Below, in pieces: positions 43,582 to 52,831 of a stretch of DNA of 64,000 nucleotides. This DNA comes from Sphingobacterium humi (lineage in GTDB: Bacteria > Bacteroidota > Bacteroidia > Sphingobacteriales > Sphingobacteriaceae). A program made the position numbers and the translations under genes. The first letter of the stretch is position 1. Each line of letters opens with the position of its first letter. The stretch lies in contig NZ_WSQA01000013.1 in the NCBI RefSeq assembly GCF_009768885.1, forward strand, positions 100,121-164,120, given 5' to 3'. The notes under the pieces were generated by a model that worked only from the letters and a program-made list of their open reading frames with translations, did not search any database and was not told where the DNA came from.

Positions 43582-44340
43582 ATGAAACTAACAATCAAAA
43601 ACACAGGAATATTATTACTAATAGGGTTTGCGTTATCATGCTGTTCGAAGGAGCATGAAAATGGTACCGAACCCATTACCGAAAAAGGTTATGTCAGTGG
43701 TAAAGTGGTGGATGGGATAGGCAACCCCATTGCAGGTGTAAAAATTCTCGCTGACAATGTGGCTTATTATGATTCACAGATACAAGGAACAACAGCTGAA
43801 AATGGCGTGTATAAGATCAAATTAATGGAAGGAGCTTGGAAAGTGTATGCCAACTTTAAAACAACCTATAATGGAAAAACCTACTCCATTCAAGCTTATC
43901 CAGACAACAGTAGCATTTTAGGTGAAGATGGCGGTATTAGAAACTTCACCTGGAAACTGCAAGGTGTGGATCCTGACAATGATATGTATTATTATGGTGG
44001 TAGAATTACAATACATATGGCAAATAATTTTTATGAGAACCAAGAAAATATCGAACTCACTTTCTCCCCTTCCGGCCCACTGATTGATGGCTCGGCAGGT
44101 AAAATAATAAATGTGACAGCTGGTGATCAATATTGGACAGAATATGGATACATTAATGATTTTCCTGTGGGGCGTTATAATGTAACGGCTTCTTTAAAAA
44201 AGGAAGGAAGCAAAACCCCTCTAAAAGTCCAAAACTGGCATAGCAAAGGTCCTTTTGTATCTACGTTACAACTAGATTTCCAGCCTGATATCTCAGATTT
44301 CCGCCCCACAATCAGCGCCGCAATTGTCCTAGGATATTAA
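43582..44340 (+). CDS. Lipoprotein with carboxypeptidase-regulatory-like domain (252 aa)
   Basis: I start at the ATG at 43582 because it gives a signal peptide with lipobox (GFALSCCSK, Cys near residue 20); the 32 residues upstream in the same frame are not signal-like. The mature part has one CarboxypepD_reg/SusD-adjacent Ig-like domain (GYVSGKVVDGIGNPIAGVK ... NGVYKIKLMEGAWKV), followed by about 130 residues of beta-rich sequence that I do not recognise. It is probably on the cell surface. It stands alone, flanked by the two hairpin elements A and B. Confidence 0.75.
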   Translation: MKLTIKNTGILLLIGFALSCCSKEHENGTEPITEKGYVSGKVVDGIGNPIAGVKILADNVAYYDSQIQGTTAENGVYKIKLMEGAWKVYANFKTTYNGKTYSIQAYPDNSSILGEDGGIRNFTWKLQGVDPDNDMYYYGGRITIHMANNFYENQENIELTFSPSGPLIDGSAGKIINVTAGDQYWTEYGYINDFPVGRYNVTASLKKEGSKTPLKVQNWHSKGPFVSTLQLDFQPDISDFRPTISAAIVLGY

Positions 44341-44800
44341 CAAATAATAGTAGTCAATAGGTTTAAAGGATAAATCAACCGTAACTTGGTCCAATTTGGA
44401 GATAAAAATCATTACTACTTTAGAAACCCCAGGAAATTGTGCCTACTAAGTTTCTCATATTTATATCCTATTCTTATTTTGAATCTAATATCATTAGGGT
44501 TTATTTAGGAATGGCAAAACCTCATTTTGAATGAATTGACACAATCAATTAAATATATTTTTACATAAAAAAATAATTTTTTATTATTAATTTGGTCCGA
44601 CCTTAAAGTTACACTATTATTAAGTTTAGTTATAACTACTAAACGCCTTCAAAACAATATCCCCCGAAGATATTTCGGGGGATATACACTAACTATTAAT
44701 TAAAGACGGGGAGTCTTATAAATACTAAGGTAAACAACTATTAATATAAATAACGTATAATTTGAAAATTTCAGGAGTGTAAATAGAATAATAAAAATTA
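44341..44800. other. Gap between lipoprotein gene and ybeY
   Basis: Contains hairpin element B (44649-44734). No gene or other signal was seen. Confidence 0.6.
44649..44734. repeat. Hairpin element, copy B
   Basis: ATATCCCCCGAA (44657-44668) pairs with TTCGGGGGATAT (44674-44685), a perfect 12-bp stem, followed by ACACTAACTATTA and a tail with GAGTC and ATACTAAGGTAA as in copy A. Pairs C-G in B replace T-A in A, consistent with conserved structure. Confidence 0.6.
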
Positions 44801-45238
44801 TTACAAATCAATGGCAGACCGTAGCCCCAAATATTGATTCTCTTTTTGTGTCATTTTATTTTTCTCCTCTTTGGTTTTATCCTTATATCCACATAAGTGC
44901 AAAACTCCATGGATTATTACCCGATGAAGCTCATCTTTCATATCCACTTTAAATTTTTCTGCATTCTCGTTTACTCTATCAATAGAAATAAATATATCTC
45001 CAGCGATTTCGTCATTATTCTCAGAAGAGTCAAAAGTAACTATATCAGTATAAGTATCATGATTAAGATACTTCTGATTAATATCAAGTAGATAATTATC
45101 GGAGCAAAAAATAAAATTAAGTTCAGACACTTTAAAAAACCCTTCTTCCGAGATAGTATTAGTTACCCATTTCCTAATTTTCTGTTTACCTTTCACATCA
45201 AACTCTAATCCCTCATTAAAAAAATTTATCTTACTCAT
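44801..45238 (-). CDS. ybeY: Endoribonuclease/16S rRNA maturation factor YbeY (145 aa)
   Basis: Metal-dependent RNase in 16S rRNA maturation. The conserved zinc motif appears as HGVLHLCGYKDKTKEEKNKM, in which the usual third ligand position differs from HGxLHLxGYDH but agrees with the Bacteroidota version. Also DTYTDIVTFDSSE and GDIFISIDRV. A perfect -7 element TACATTTG lies at 45268-45261, with the ATG at 45238 22 bases downstream. Confidence 0.92.
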   Translation of the reverse strand: MSKINFFNEGLEFDVKGKQKIRKWVTNTISEEGFFKVSELNFIFCSDNYLLDINQKYLNHDTYTDIVTFDSSENNDEIAGDIFISIDRVNENAEKFKVDMKDELHRVIIHGVLHLCGYKDKTKEEKNKMTQKENQYLGLRSAIDL

Positions 45239-45574
45239 AGACTTCTAACTTACTTATTGACAAATGTACATTCTTATTATTTTATTTTAAAGACTTCAGG
45301 AAAAAGCTATAAAAGTAGAATAATAAGCTTCTACAAGGATAGCAAAAAAAGCGGGTCTAAGTTTTAGTAAAAGGTTCTTTATGCACTGTCTTTATACGTT
45401 TTCATTCGCTCAAAGTAAATATATTAGAAAAAATGTTTTTACAAAAAAATTGCAATCAATGTTTTAGTATTTGTTATTGACGATAGAAGTAAATACGCTA
45501 GAAATCCTTGCAATGATAAAATAGTCTTTAGTGTATAACCATAAATACTACACAAAGCCGTTCTTGGAAAAGTA
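45239..45574. other. Gap upstream of ybeY
   Basis: About 335 bases with only the ybeY -7 element (TACATTTG, minus strand, 45268-45261). The rest is AT-rich and no gene is seen. Confidence 0.5.
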
Positions 45575-46432
45575 TTATTCTTCCCTAAATTTTTTTGGTG
45601 TAAATTGAGTTTGACTTTTAAAAAAATTCGAAAAATACGCATGATCCACAAAACCGAGTTCAAAAGCAATTTCTTTTATCGATAAATTAGTTGACTGAAG
45701 CATACGTTTTGCTTCTAATAAAACACGTTGTTGAATAAATTGTGTTGCCGATACTTTTAGGTTCTTCTTACACAGGATATTTAAGTAATTTGCTGATATG
45801 TTAAGTTTTTCCGCATAAAAAGCAACTGATTTTTCTTTTTTAAAAAACTGATCAATCAACAAATTGAATTTAGCAAGCCTTGGATTCGATTGAAAAACTT
45901 TAGCATCAGCAAAAATAGCTTCTGCGGCTTTACTTACTATCGCAGCAATAACTGCAGCACGCGCACTGATAATATCTTGAAGTGAAAGCTCCGTTTGAAG
46001 TTCGTCTTTTATAGCCTCAAATTCGTATTTAAGTAACTTAAAAACACTATCTGTAAGTGAAATCACTGGATGATTGATGTAATTGGTGAACGAAAAACGA
46101 AAATATGGCGCAAATCTTTCAAAAAAAATTTTATCAATCATTAATTGATATCCATTAGAATCTGGTTCGATGTGCCATTTATGCACTTGATTGGGAAACA
46201 AAACGTGAATTTGTCGATCACCAATTGCATAATCCTGAAAATCAATTGAATGCGTCCCTTTTGCATGATCGAATAATATAATTATAAAAAAATCATGCTT
46301 ATGAGGCTTATGGATATGTTTTTCGCCGTAAAGTTCGTTGTAAACCAATTCTTTTCTTCCTGCGGTTTGCTCTTTTCTAAACTCTTGAATACCGACTATA
46401 GGAACATGTTTTTTTTCTTGATTTACACTCAT
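45575..46432 (-). CDS. AraC-family transcriptional regulator (285 aa)
   Basis: N-terminal cupin-like domain (KPHKHDFFIIILFDHAKGTHS, then QIHVLFPNQVHKW) and C-terminal AraC HTH pair (KLNISANYLNILCKKNLKVS and TNLSIKEIAFELGFVDHAYF, ending QFTPKKFREE). It belongs to the AT-rich block 45.5-50.9 kb and follows the amidohydrolase gene in the same direction (171-bp gap), so it may regulate the two amidohydrolases; this is inference. Confidence 0.88.
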   Translation of the reverse strand: MSVNQEKKHVPIVGIQEFRKEQTAGRKELVYNELYGEKHIHKPHKHDFFIIILFDHAKGTHSIDFQDYAIGDRQIHVLFPNQVHKWHIEPDSNGYQLMIDKIFFERFAPYFRFSFTNYINHPVISLTDSVFKLLKYEFEAIKDELQTELSLQDIISARAAVIAAIVSKAAEAIFADAKVFQSNPRLAKFNLLIDQFFKKEKSVAFYAEKLNISANYLNILCKKNLKVSATQFIQQRVLLEAKRMLQSTNLSIKEIAFELGFVDHAYFSNFFKSQTQFTPKKFREE

Positions 46433-46603
46433 AAGTTCAACTAATTATTCTTGCATTGGGGATTATATGGAAATTTATAAAATAAAGATGAATTGAAAAA
46501 GATTGATTTTCCAGTCCGTTCTTTTTATTAGTGGAATAATATTGTAATCTTATTAAACGTTTCTTTTGAAGTTATTATCATCTTGCTTACCACATTTATA
46601 ATT

Positions 46604-47815
46604 TTAAAACACAACCGTTCCATTGTGAATTAACGATTTTACCGGTGAAATACGTGAAACCGCTTCGGCAGAACAACTTGCGTCTATAAAAACCATATCG
46701 GCAGCATCACCTGCTTTTGGCCATTGTTGATTTCCATTGTCGTCTAATGGCAATTTGTAACGTGTTGCAAAACTTAAGGTTCTAGACAATTGAAATTCGG
46801 TTCGGTAACCATACAATTCGGCAATTAAGTTTGCTTTTTGCAACATGTTTCCTGAACCAAACGTATTCCAGTGATCTTGAATATTATCATTTCCTACTAA
46901 AACCTCAACTCCGTGTTTTCTAAGAATTGGAATTGGGATAATGATATCGCCAAAAGGTACTGAAGAAACAATTCCAACACCTGCTTCTGCCAAACGAGCT
47001 GCAATTTTTTCAGCTTCCAGTGTACTTAATCGGCTCAATGCAAAAGCGTGACTCATAAAAGCTTTTCCGCGCAACTGGGGATTTTCTAAAGTACGATCGA
47101 TTAAAAACTCAATGGTTTTAATTCCGCTTTTACCCATTTCGTGTAAATGCACATCGACACCTTTGTTATGATCTAAAGCCAACTGTACGATAGCTCCCAT
47201 TGCTTTTTCGATACTTCCGTCTAATGAATACGGGTCAACACCGCCAATAAAACTAACGGCATCCATTTTTGCAACATCTTTTAAAAGCGGCAATGTATCA
47301 GTATAAAACAAACCGTGTTGAGGGAAAGCAACCAATTCAGCATCGGCAGTTGATTTTTTGTTTTGCAAAGCTTTTTCTAAGTTTTTCAGCGAATCTAAAC
47401 CGGAAGTTGGATCAACGTTAAAGTGCGAACGGATAAAATTGGTGCCGAATCCTTGTAGCATATCGATCATTTTTTCGGTTCTTTCAATTGAAGTCTCCAG
47501 CCAAATAGGAATCATTTTTTGCTCGTAAGCAATCATGTCCTTTACCGTTTTCCTTTTTTCGGAAACTGCCTGCCAAGGTAAACCAAACAACATTTTATCT
47601 AAATGCGCATGCATATCTTTAAACGCTGGTATCATTAGATATCCTTTTGCATCGATTAAATTGGCACTAGGTTGGTTTGGTTTTATATTTTTAATCTTTC
47701 CGTTATCAACTTCTACGCAAAAAAGTCCAGTTTTTGTTTTTATAACGTCTTTGTCTATGTAATCAAAACCTGTTTCAAGCAATACATTTTTTAAACTATA
47801 TGATCTATCCCCCAT
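46604..47815 (-). CDS. Amidohydrolase, cytosine-deaminase-like, cytoplasmic paralogue (403 aa)
   Basis: Amidohydrolase superfamily metal enzyme of the CodA-like group. Metal and active-site positions: DMHAHLDK (HxH), VHLHEMGKSG (His), SHAFAL (His), and GNDNIQDHWNTFGSG (Asp). No signal peptide. It is clearly a paralogue of 48718-50064, with shared segments throughout (WQAV, PQHGLFYTD, IGGVDPYSLDG, DASCSAEAVSRISPVKSLIH). Substrate unknown (nucleobase or related cyclic amide). It starts 2 bp after the ankyrin lipoprotein gene stop. Confidence 0.85.
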   Translation of the reverse strand: MGDRSYSLKNVLLETGFDYIDKDVIKTKTGLFCVEVDNGKIKNIKPNQPSANLIDAKGYLMIPAFKDMHAHLDKMLFGLPWQAVSEKRKTVKDMIAYEQKMIPIWLETSIERTEKMIDMLQGFGTNFIRSHFNVDPTSGLDSLKNLEKALQNKKSTADAELVAFPQHGLFYTDTLPLLKDVAKMDAVSFIGGVDPYSLDGSIEKAMGAIVQLALDHNKGVDVHLHEMGKSGIKTIEFLIDRTLENPQLRGKAFMSHAFALSRLSTLEAEKIAARLAEAGVGIVSSVPFGDIIIPIPILRKHGVEVLVGNDNIQDHWNTFGSGNMLQKANLIAELYGYRTEFQLSRTLSFATRYKLPLDDNGNQQWPKAGDAADMVFIDASCSAEAVSRISPVKSLIHNGTVVF

Positions 47816-47817
47816 TT

Positions 47818-48486
47818 TTAATTAGATAAGATTTTTATAATTTCAGTCAATCCTCTGGTTTTTGCATGTTGCAAAGGCGTAACTCCATTGTAATCTGGAA
47901 TTTGAAGATTAGCCCCGCCGTCTTTTAATATTTGAACAATTTCTTGATGTCTTTTTCCACCATCACCTAACAAAATGGCTTCCATTAAACCAGTCCAACC
48001 TAATCGATTTACGTGATCGATTGGATAATTTTGAGTACTTACCAATAAACGAACTGTTTCTACATGTCCGCGTTCACAGGCAGGTATTAAGGCACTTCCG
48101 TAATAGCGATTAAATACATCGAAACGAGCCCCGTTTGCCAAAAACAAACGAACCAATTCGCTTTGTCCGCTTGCACCAGCATATAAAAATGCACTATCTA
48201 AATTATCAGCTTGCATGTTTACATCGGCACCATATTTTATCAAAAGCTTCGCCATTTCTACGTCTTTATTATTAGTAGCAATCAACAATAAATTACGTTT
48301 ATTGTTGTCTTGGGCATTTACATTTGCGCCGTTTTCTAATGCTTTTTTTACTGCATCGATATTGTTGCTATTTACAAACTGTACCAATTCTTTCTGTTGC
48401 ATAACTACCTCTATATTTTCAGGACTTTCTTTTGCTTCACAAGCCGTGAACAAACTCATTCCGATAAGAAACATTATTGTTTTCAT
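47818..48486 (-). CDS. Ankyrin-repeat lipoprotein (222 aa)
   Basis: I start at ATG 48486: MKTIMFLIGMSLFTACEA is a lipoprotein signal (lipobox FTAC). The mature part is built of ankyrin repeats (about five; AVKKALENGANVNAQDNNKR, EMAKLLIKYGADVNMQAD, ELVRLFLANGARFDVFNR, GHVETVRLLVSTQN, LQIPDYNGVTPLQHAKTRG). It is probably a periplasmic or surface protein-binding module. It is immediately upstream of the amidohydrolase (2-bp gap) and likely functions with it, for example as a partner or inhibitor; inference. Confidence 0.85.
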   Translation of the reverse strand: MKTIMFLIGMSLFTACEAKESPENIEVVMQQKELVQFVNSNNIDAVKKALENGANVNAQDNNKRNLLLIATNNKDVEMAKLLIKYGADVNMQADNLDSAFLYAGASGQSELVRLFLANGARFDVFNRYYGSALIPACERGHVETVRLLVSTQNYPIDHVNRLGWTGLMEAILLGDGGKRHQEIVQILKDGGANLQIPDYNGVTPLQHAKTRGLTEIIKILSN

Positions 48487-48690
48487 ATTATTCCGTATAA
48501 CGAATAAATTTATAGTAACAAAATTCGATTTCTTTATTGGCATATCTTTGTAAAATACACAGTAATACTTGAATTATTTATCACAAAAAATCATTCATCA
48601 CAAGAAGTCCAGTTGCAGAGTACCCTTATTTAATGATAAATACTTCAAATTTTTGAATGAATTCTACACGTATAAAGCTAAATAACGCCC

Positions 48691-48698
48691 TAAATTTG
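48691..48698 (+). promoter_or_regulatory. -7 element of the second amidohydrolase
   Basis: TAAATTTG fits TAnnTTTG and ends 19 bases before the ATG at 48718. No clear -33 box. Confidence 0.45.
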
Positions 48699-48717
48699 AA
48701 GTATATAATTTTAAGTT

Positions 48718-50064
48718 ATGAGTAAATCTGATATATCACGTAAAGATTTTTTAAAAACATCAGGATTAGGGCTTATGGGAGGTCTTCTTGTCCCAAGTTT
48801 ATTAGGAACGGATTCTATTTTAACGCACGAACCAGTTAATAATACAAAGACAACCAATATGGGAAATTGTATTTTAAAGAATGTTTTATTAGAAACGGGT
48901 TTTGAGTATGATGGTGAGGAAATTATTCGTACAAAAACAGGTTTGTTTTGCGTTGCCATTCTAGATGGAAAAATAAAAAGTGTAAAACCAAATAAACCAA
49001 ACGCTCCAGATGCGATTGACGCTAAAGGTTTATTGATGTTACCTGCATTTAGAGATATGCACATTCACTTAGACAAAACTTTTTATGGTGGTGATTGGCA
49101 AGCCGTAAGAAGCAAAACAGGTGGCGTAAAAGGCATGATTGAATTAGAAAAACAAATCTTACCAGAAATGTTGAAAACTTCAACGGTTCACGCCGAAAGA
49201 TTGATTGAATTATTGCAATCAAAAGGAACTTCTTATGCAAGAAGTCACGTAAATATTGAACCTACATCGAAATTACAATCGCTTAAAAACCTTCAAAAAG
49301 CCTTAGAAAACAAGAAAAAAGGTTTTACTACTGAATTGGTTGCATTCCCTCAACATGGTGTTTTTTACACAGATTCTGTTCCTTATTTAAAAGAAGCAGC
49401 TAAAATGGACATTGATTATATTGGCGGAGTTGATCCATATTCAATCGATGGGGAGATTGAAAAAACCATTGATTTTACTGTTCAGTTAGCATTAGATCAC
49501 AACAAAGGAATCGATTTACATTTACATGAATCAGGAGAATCGGGCTTAAAAACGGTTGAATATTTAATTAATAAGGTAAACGAAAGCCCTTCTTTAAAAA
49601 AGAAAACCTTTATAAGTCATGCTTTTGTTTTAGGAAGATTAGAAGCTATTCAACAAGAAGCGGTAGCTGCTAAATTAGGTGATGCAGGTATTGGGATTGT
49701 TTCTACTATTCCTTTTGGACGTTTAATTATGCCAATTCCAACTTTATACAAGCACAACGTATCCGTAATGACGGGTAACGATAGTATTATTGACCATTGG
49801 AATACTTGGGGTAGTGGTAGCGTTTTACAAAAAACCAATCTCATGGCACAACTTTATGGTTACGAAACCGAATTTAAATTGTCGAGATGTTTAAAGCTAG
49901 TAACAGGCAACATTTTACCTTTAGACGATAAAGGAAATCAACAATGGCCAAAAGCAGGCGACACAGCAAATGTAGTTTTAATCGATGCAAGCTGTACTGC
50001 AGAAGCTATTTCAAGAATTTCTCCAGTTAAATCATTAATACACCAAGGTAATATAGTGTACTAA
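48718..50064 (+). CDS. Amidohydrolase, cytosine-deaminase-like, exported paralogue (448 aa)
   Basis: Same fold and residues as 46604-47815: DMHIHLDKT, LHLHESGESG, SHAFVLGR, GNDSIIDHWNTWGSG, and the shared C-terminal ASCTAEAISRISPVKSLIH. About 45 extra N-terminal residues hold SRKDFLKTSGLGLMGG, a Tat-like signal (one R replaced by K), so export is likely. The two paralogues would act on the same kind of substrate inside and outside the cytoplasm. It is followed by a decayed MFS transporter gene in the same direction, which may have been a transporter for the same compound. Confidence 0.83.
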   Translation: MSKSDISRKDFLKTSGLGLMGGLLVPSLLGTDSILTHEPVNNTKTTNMGNCILKNVLLETGFEYDGEEIIRTKTGLFCVAILDGKIKSVKPNKPNAPDAIDAKGLLMLPAFRDMHIHLDKTFYGGDWQAVRSKTGGVKGMIELEKQILPEMLKTSTVHAERLIELLQSKGTSYARSHVNIEPTSKLQSLKNLQKALENKKKGFTTELVAFPQHGVFYTDSVPYLKEAAKMDIDYIGGVDPYSIDGEIEKTIDFTVQLALDHNKGIDLHLHESGESGLKTVEYLINKVNESPSLKKKTFISHAFVLGRLEAIQQEAVAAKLGDAGIGIVSTIPFGRLIMPIPTLYKHNVSVMTGNDSIIDHWNTWGSGSVLQKTNLMAQLYGYETEFKLSRCLKLVTGNILPLDDKGNQQWPKAGDTANVVLIDASCTAEAISRISPVKSLIHQGNIVY

Positions 50065-50190
50065 TGACTTCATTTTATCAAACAAAATGTGTACTATTTA
50101 AATATTTAGTCGCCTATTTTTGGTTTGATTTTAAATTAAATCAAATAATGAAAAGGATAAGCATAAAACTATTACCTCAACAATAGAGGT

Positions 50191-50900
50191 AAATTCATTA
50201 CTACCCCATTTACTTTATGGCTCATTAGCGTTACATCAGTAATGGTGGTTGGTAATAATCATTAAAATCAACCTTTATTAGGTTTGATGTCTAAAGATTT
50301 TAAAGTAAACCAATCTCAGATTACTTTTTAAGCTATTTTAGGTCAAATCGGTTTTGCATTAGGTTTATTATTAATGGTACCATTAGGAGATATGATAAAC
50401 CAAAAAAACTACTTCTGACTAATCTTTTCTAATGGCCATTGCCTTTTGACTATGACCATTGTACCAAAAGATACCTTATATACTAGGTTTTTTGTTGAGA
50501 ATACTTCTGTTGTTCCCCGTATGTTTTATTCAATGGAAGCAGAAATTGCACCTCCTGAAATAAGAAATCCTGCTAAAGCTTTAATGTTAATGGGCGGACT
50601 TTTTTAGGGACTTGATTATCAAAAGCAGTTAATGGATTTGTAAGAGTTATTTGGAATTGGGAAAACAATTTACTAACGGCTTCAATTTACCATGATTATT
50701 TAACCCATCCTATATGGAAAACTTTCGGATAATTTTCCTTCATCCGATGGAAAATACTCATCATGAATGACTTCACTCATTCATTTAACCAAAACACAAC
50801 CTGTTTAAGATTAGCCGTATTTAGTGATGCATAGGATTTGCGGGATTTAGTTAATTTTGGATTGCACATGTTTTTAATTTAGAAAACCCTCCGCGTGATT
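50191..50900 (+). pseudogene. Decayed MFS transporter
   Basis: Read in one frame, several in-frame stops separate recognisable MFS pieces: FTLWLISVTSVMVVGNNH then NQPLLGLMSKDFKVNQSQ, then AILGQIGFALGLLLMVPLGDM, and further down AEIAPPEIRNPAKALMLMGG and AVNGFVRVIWNWENN. These match the start and middle of MFS sugar/drug permeases that have a YNQPLLG-like motif. At least five stops make it non-functional. Confidence 0.75.
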
Positions 50901-50913
50901 AATCAGTTACCAT

Positions 50914-52602
50914 TTACGAAATGGGGTTATTTTTTGCTCTAATGCAACGAACATTCCTCCCTTCTGACTTGTTACGATTTGGATAACTAATATCACCCCA
51001 GGAAAATATCCAAAACAGTTTTGACATACTAGAGTAAACCGCTTTTGCTTGATTAGTGTTATGATTGGACGAGGACCAATAATCACATTGGCCTGATGCT
51101 GCCGCGCCTAATAATATGCCTGCAGGACTTCCAGAAACATTACCACTGGTTGTTCTATACCCACCAAAGGAGATATAAAGCCGATTATCATCATAAGCGG
51201 CATTGTTCGGATAACTAGCCTGTTTATCCCAAAAGAAACCATAATCTGCACCCACAAAAAGTCCCATCCTTTCCTCTTTGCCATCTGGTTGACCCATATT
51301 TTGCCAATCCGAGATTGTTGGCATCTTCCAGGTACCTTCCGGATATAACTTAGAACATGCATCAAAATTTGAAGAAGGAGAAGTAGGGGTTTCAGCCATC
51401 CAGTTCCAAAAATCCTGATCTTTCCTAGAAGCATCACTACCACCAGGCATCGATTTTAATCTATATTTATCAAGCTTTCCAGCATCATAAATCAAATTTG
51501 TTCTAGCCCAATAGACACCTTTAACTAAAATAGGAGATTCAACCAGTCTTAAAGTAGCCATATGTGTGCTACCAATTTGAGGTTCCAATGCCTTAGGAAG
51601 CGAAAATTGTAGAGAATTAAAAGTTCGCTCCCGATTATCATCTAACTTTATTTTTAAGGGAGCTAAATTAACAGCAATCGATCCTGGTAAGAAATTTGAA
51701 ATATTTAATGTATAAAAATTCGCTATTTTTACAGAACTCCCCTCTGTTGCATTATCCAACTGCATATCAGCACCAGAAACACTAGAATTAACTGATGATA
51801 TATTCGAGAAATTCCCACTATAAACATTCAAATCCCCCATTGTTACGACAGGATTTCCTTGAGAATTACTTTGAACAAGGGAAACAGAGGTGCCGTCATT
51901 AATTAATCCAAACATACCTCTGACATTTATCCTGGTTTGAATCCTAGAGGTCTTTCTCTTGAACAGAATATCAAGGTGATTATTTCCAGCGACAGTAGAA
52001 ATAGTTCCTGAAGCGTATAGAACATCTTTATTAGAAAGACCAGTCTTAGATACAATACCATTTGCGTTTATATCAGGCACGCCTGAAGTTTGATTAGTCG
52101 AATAGGAATACCACTTATATGTCCATCCTTTGTTTACCCCCAAAACTGGATCAGTCCCTACACTAGCAACTTTATTATGCACCAAATTGTTATTTTGATC
52201 GTAAATTAACAACCTGTATTTAACCATATTATTCAAAGGAGATATCGCGGATTTTAAAAATTTAGCCTCTGACTTAAACTCACTTTTATTCGCTAATTTT
52301 TCATCTTTTCCAGAATTTAAATTTTTATCAATTTGGTATACTAAAGCTTCCACATCGCCTGCAGAAATAGTTATTTCTTCATTGGTCTCCTTTACTTTTC
52401 TCGAAGAGGATAGGCGAGATGATGCACTTAATTCCTCAAAAAAACCACCATCTGCCAATCCGTTAACGGAAATTTTAATTGTTGTTCCATCGGAAACCTG
52501 AATATTATCATTTTTCGATTTACTACAGGAAGAAGTAAAAAGGATAAATAAAGTAAGTAGAGAAGGAAAAAACTGCGGTGGTAAGAAAATTTTAAAATTC
52601 AT
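50914..52602 (-). CDS. FISUMP-domain lipoprotein, fimbrillin-like N-terminus (562 aa)
   Basis: Lipoprotein signal LFTSSCSKSK. The N-terminal half looks like a fimbrillin-type beta domain (about 30-330). The C-terminal part has the FISUMP (Fib_succ_major) pattern: GVYWARTNLIYDAGK, EGTWKMPTISDWQNM, ISFGGYRTTSGNVSG, SSNHNTNQAK and the terminal GRNVRCIRA. Such proteins form surface structures or bind polysaccharide. A 59-residue protein gene is directly upstream (52652-52831) in the same direction. Confidence 0.85.
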   Translation of the reverse strand: MNFKIFLPPQFFPSLLTLFILFTSSCSKSKNDNIQVSDGTTIKISVNGLADGGFFEELSASSRLSSSRKVKETNEEITISAGDVEALVYQIDKNLNSGKDEKLANKSEFKSEAKFLKSAISPLNNMVKYRLLIYDQNNNLVHNKVASVGTDPVLGVNKGWTYKWYSYSTNQTSGVPDINANGIVSKTGLSNKDVLYASGTISTVAGNNHLDILFKRKTSRIQTRINVRGMFGLINDGTSVSLVQSNSQGNPVVTMGDLNVYSGNFSNISSVNSSVSGADMQLDNATEGSSVKIANFYTLNISNFLPGSIAVNLAPLKIKLDDNRERTFNSLQFSLPKALEPQIGSTHMATLRLVESPILVKGVYWARTNLIYDAGKLDKYRLKSMPGGSDASRKDQDFWNWMAETPTSPSSNFDACSKLYPEGTWKMPTISDWQNMGQPDGKEERMGLFVGADYGFFWDKQASYPNNAAYDDNRLYISFGGYRTTSGNVSGSPAGILLGAAASGQCDYWSSSNHNTNQAKAVYSSMSKLFWIFSWGDISYPNRNKSEGRNVRCIRAKNNPIS

Positions 52603-52651
52603 TATATTAATTATTTACTTTCGATAAATTAAAGTTTAATACTATTCAAAC

Positions 52652-52831
52652 TTAAAGTACATCAAAATCATTTGTTTGAAAACCATTGTCCTTCCAATCC
52701 TCAACTTCAGGAACAAAAGGATTTGTTTTTTTCCCTGGCTGGAGAGTAGCTGAATTGGTAGCAATGCCATTTTCCAATTCAATTTCTTCCAGTTTAATAC
52801 AGGGTGAAACATATAACATTTTATTATTCAT
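52652..52831 (-). CDS. Small protein upstream of the FISUMP lipoprotein (59 aa)
   Basis: ATG at 52831 opens a 59-residue frame: MNNKMLYVSPCIKLEEIE at the start, then GIATNSATLQPGKK, and PEVEDWKDNG at the end, followed by TAA at 52654-52652. It lies 49 bp upstream of the FISUMP gene in the same direction. I recall similar short peptides with a YVSPxIxxxxIELExGIAxxSA pattern upstream of fimbrillin/FISUMP genes in Sphingobacteriaceae, but this needs a search. No signal peptide; function unknown. Confidence 0.65.
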   Translation of the reverse strand: MNNKMLYVSPCIKLEEIELENGIATNSATLQPGKKTNPFVPEVEDWKDNGFQTNDFDVL

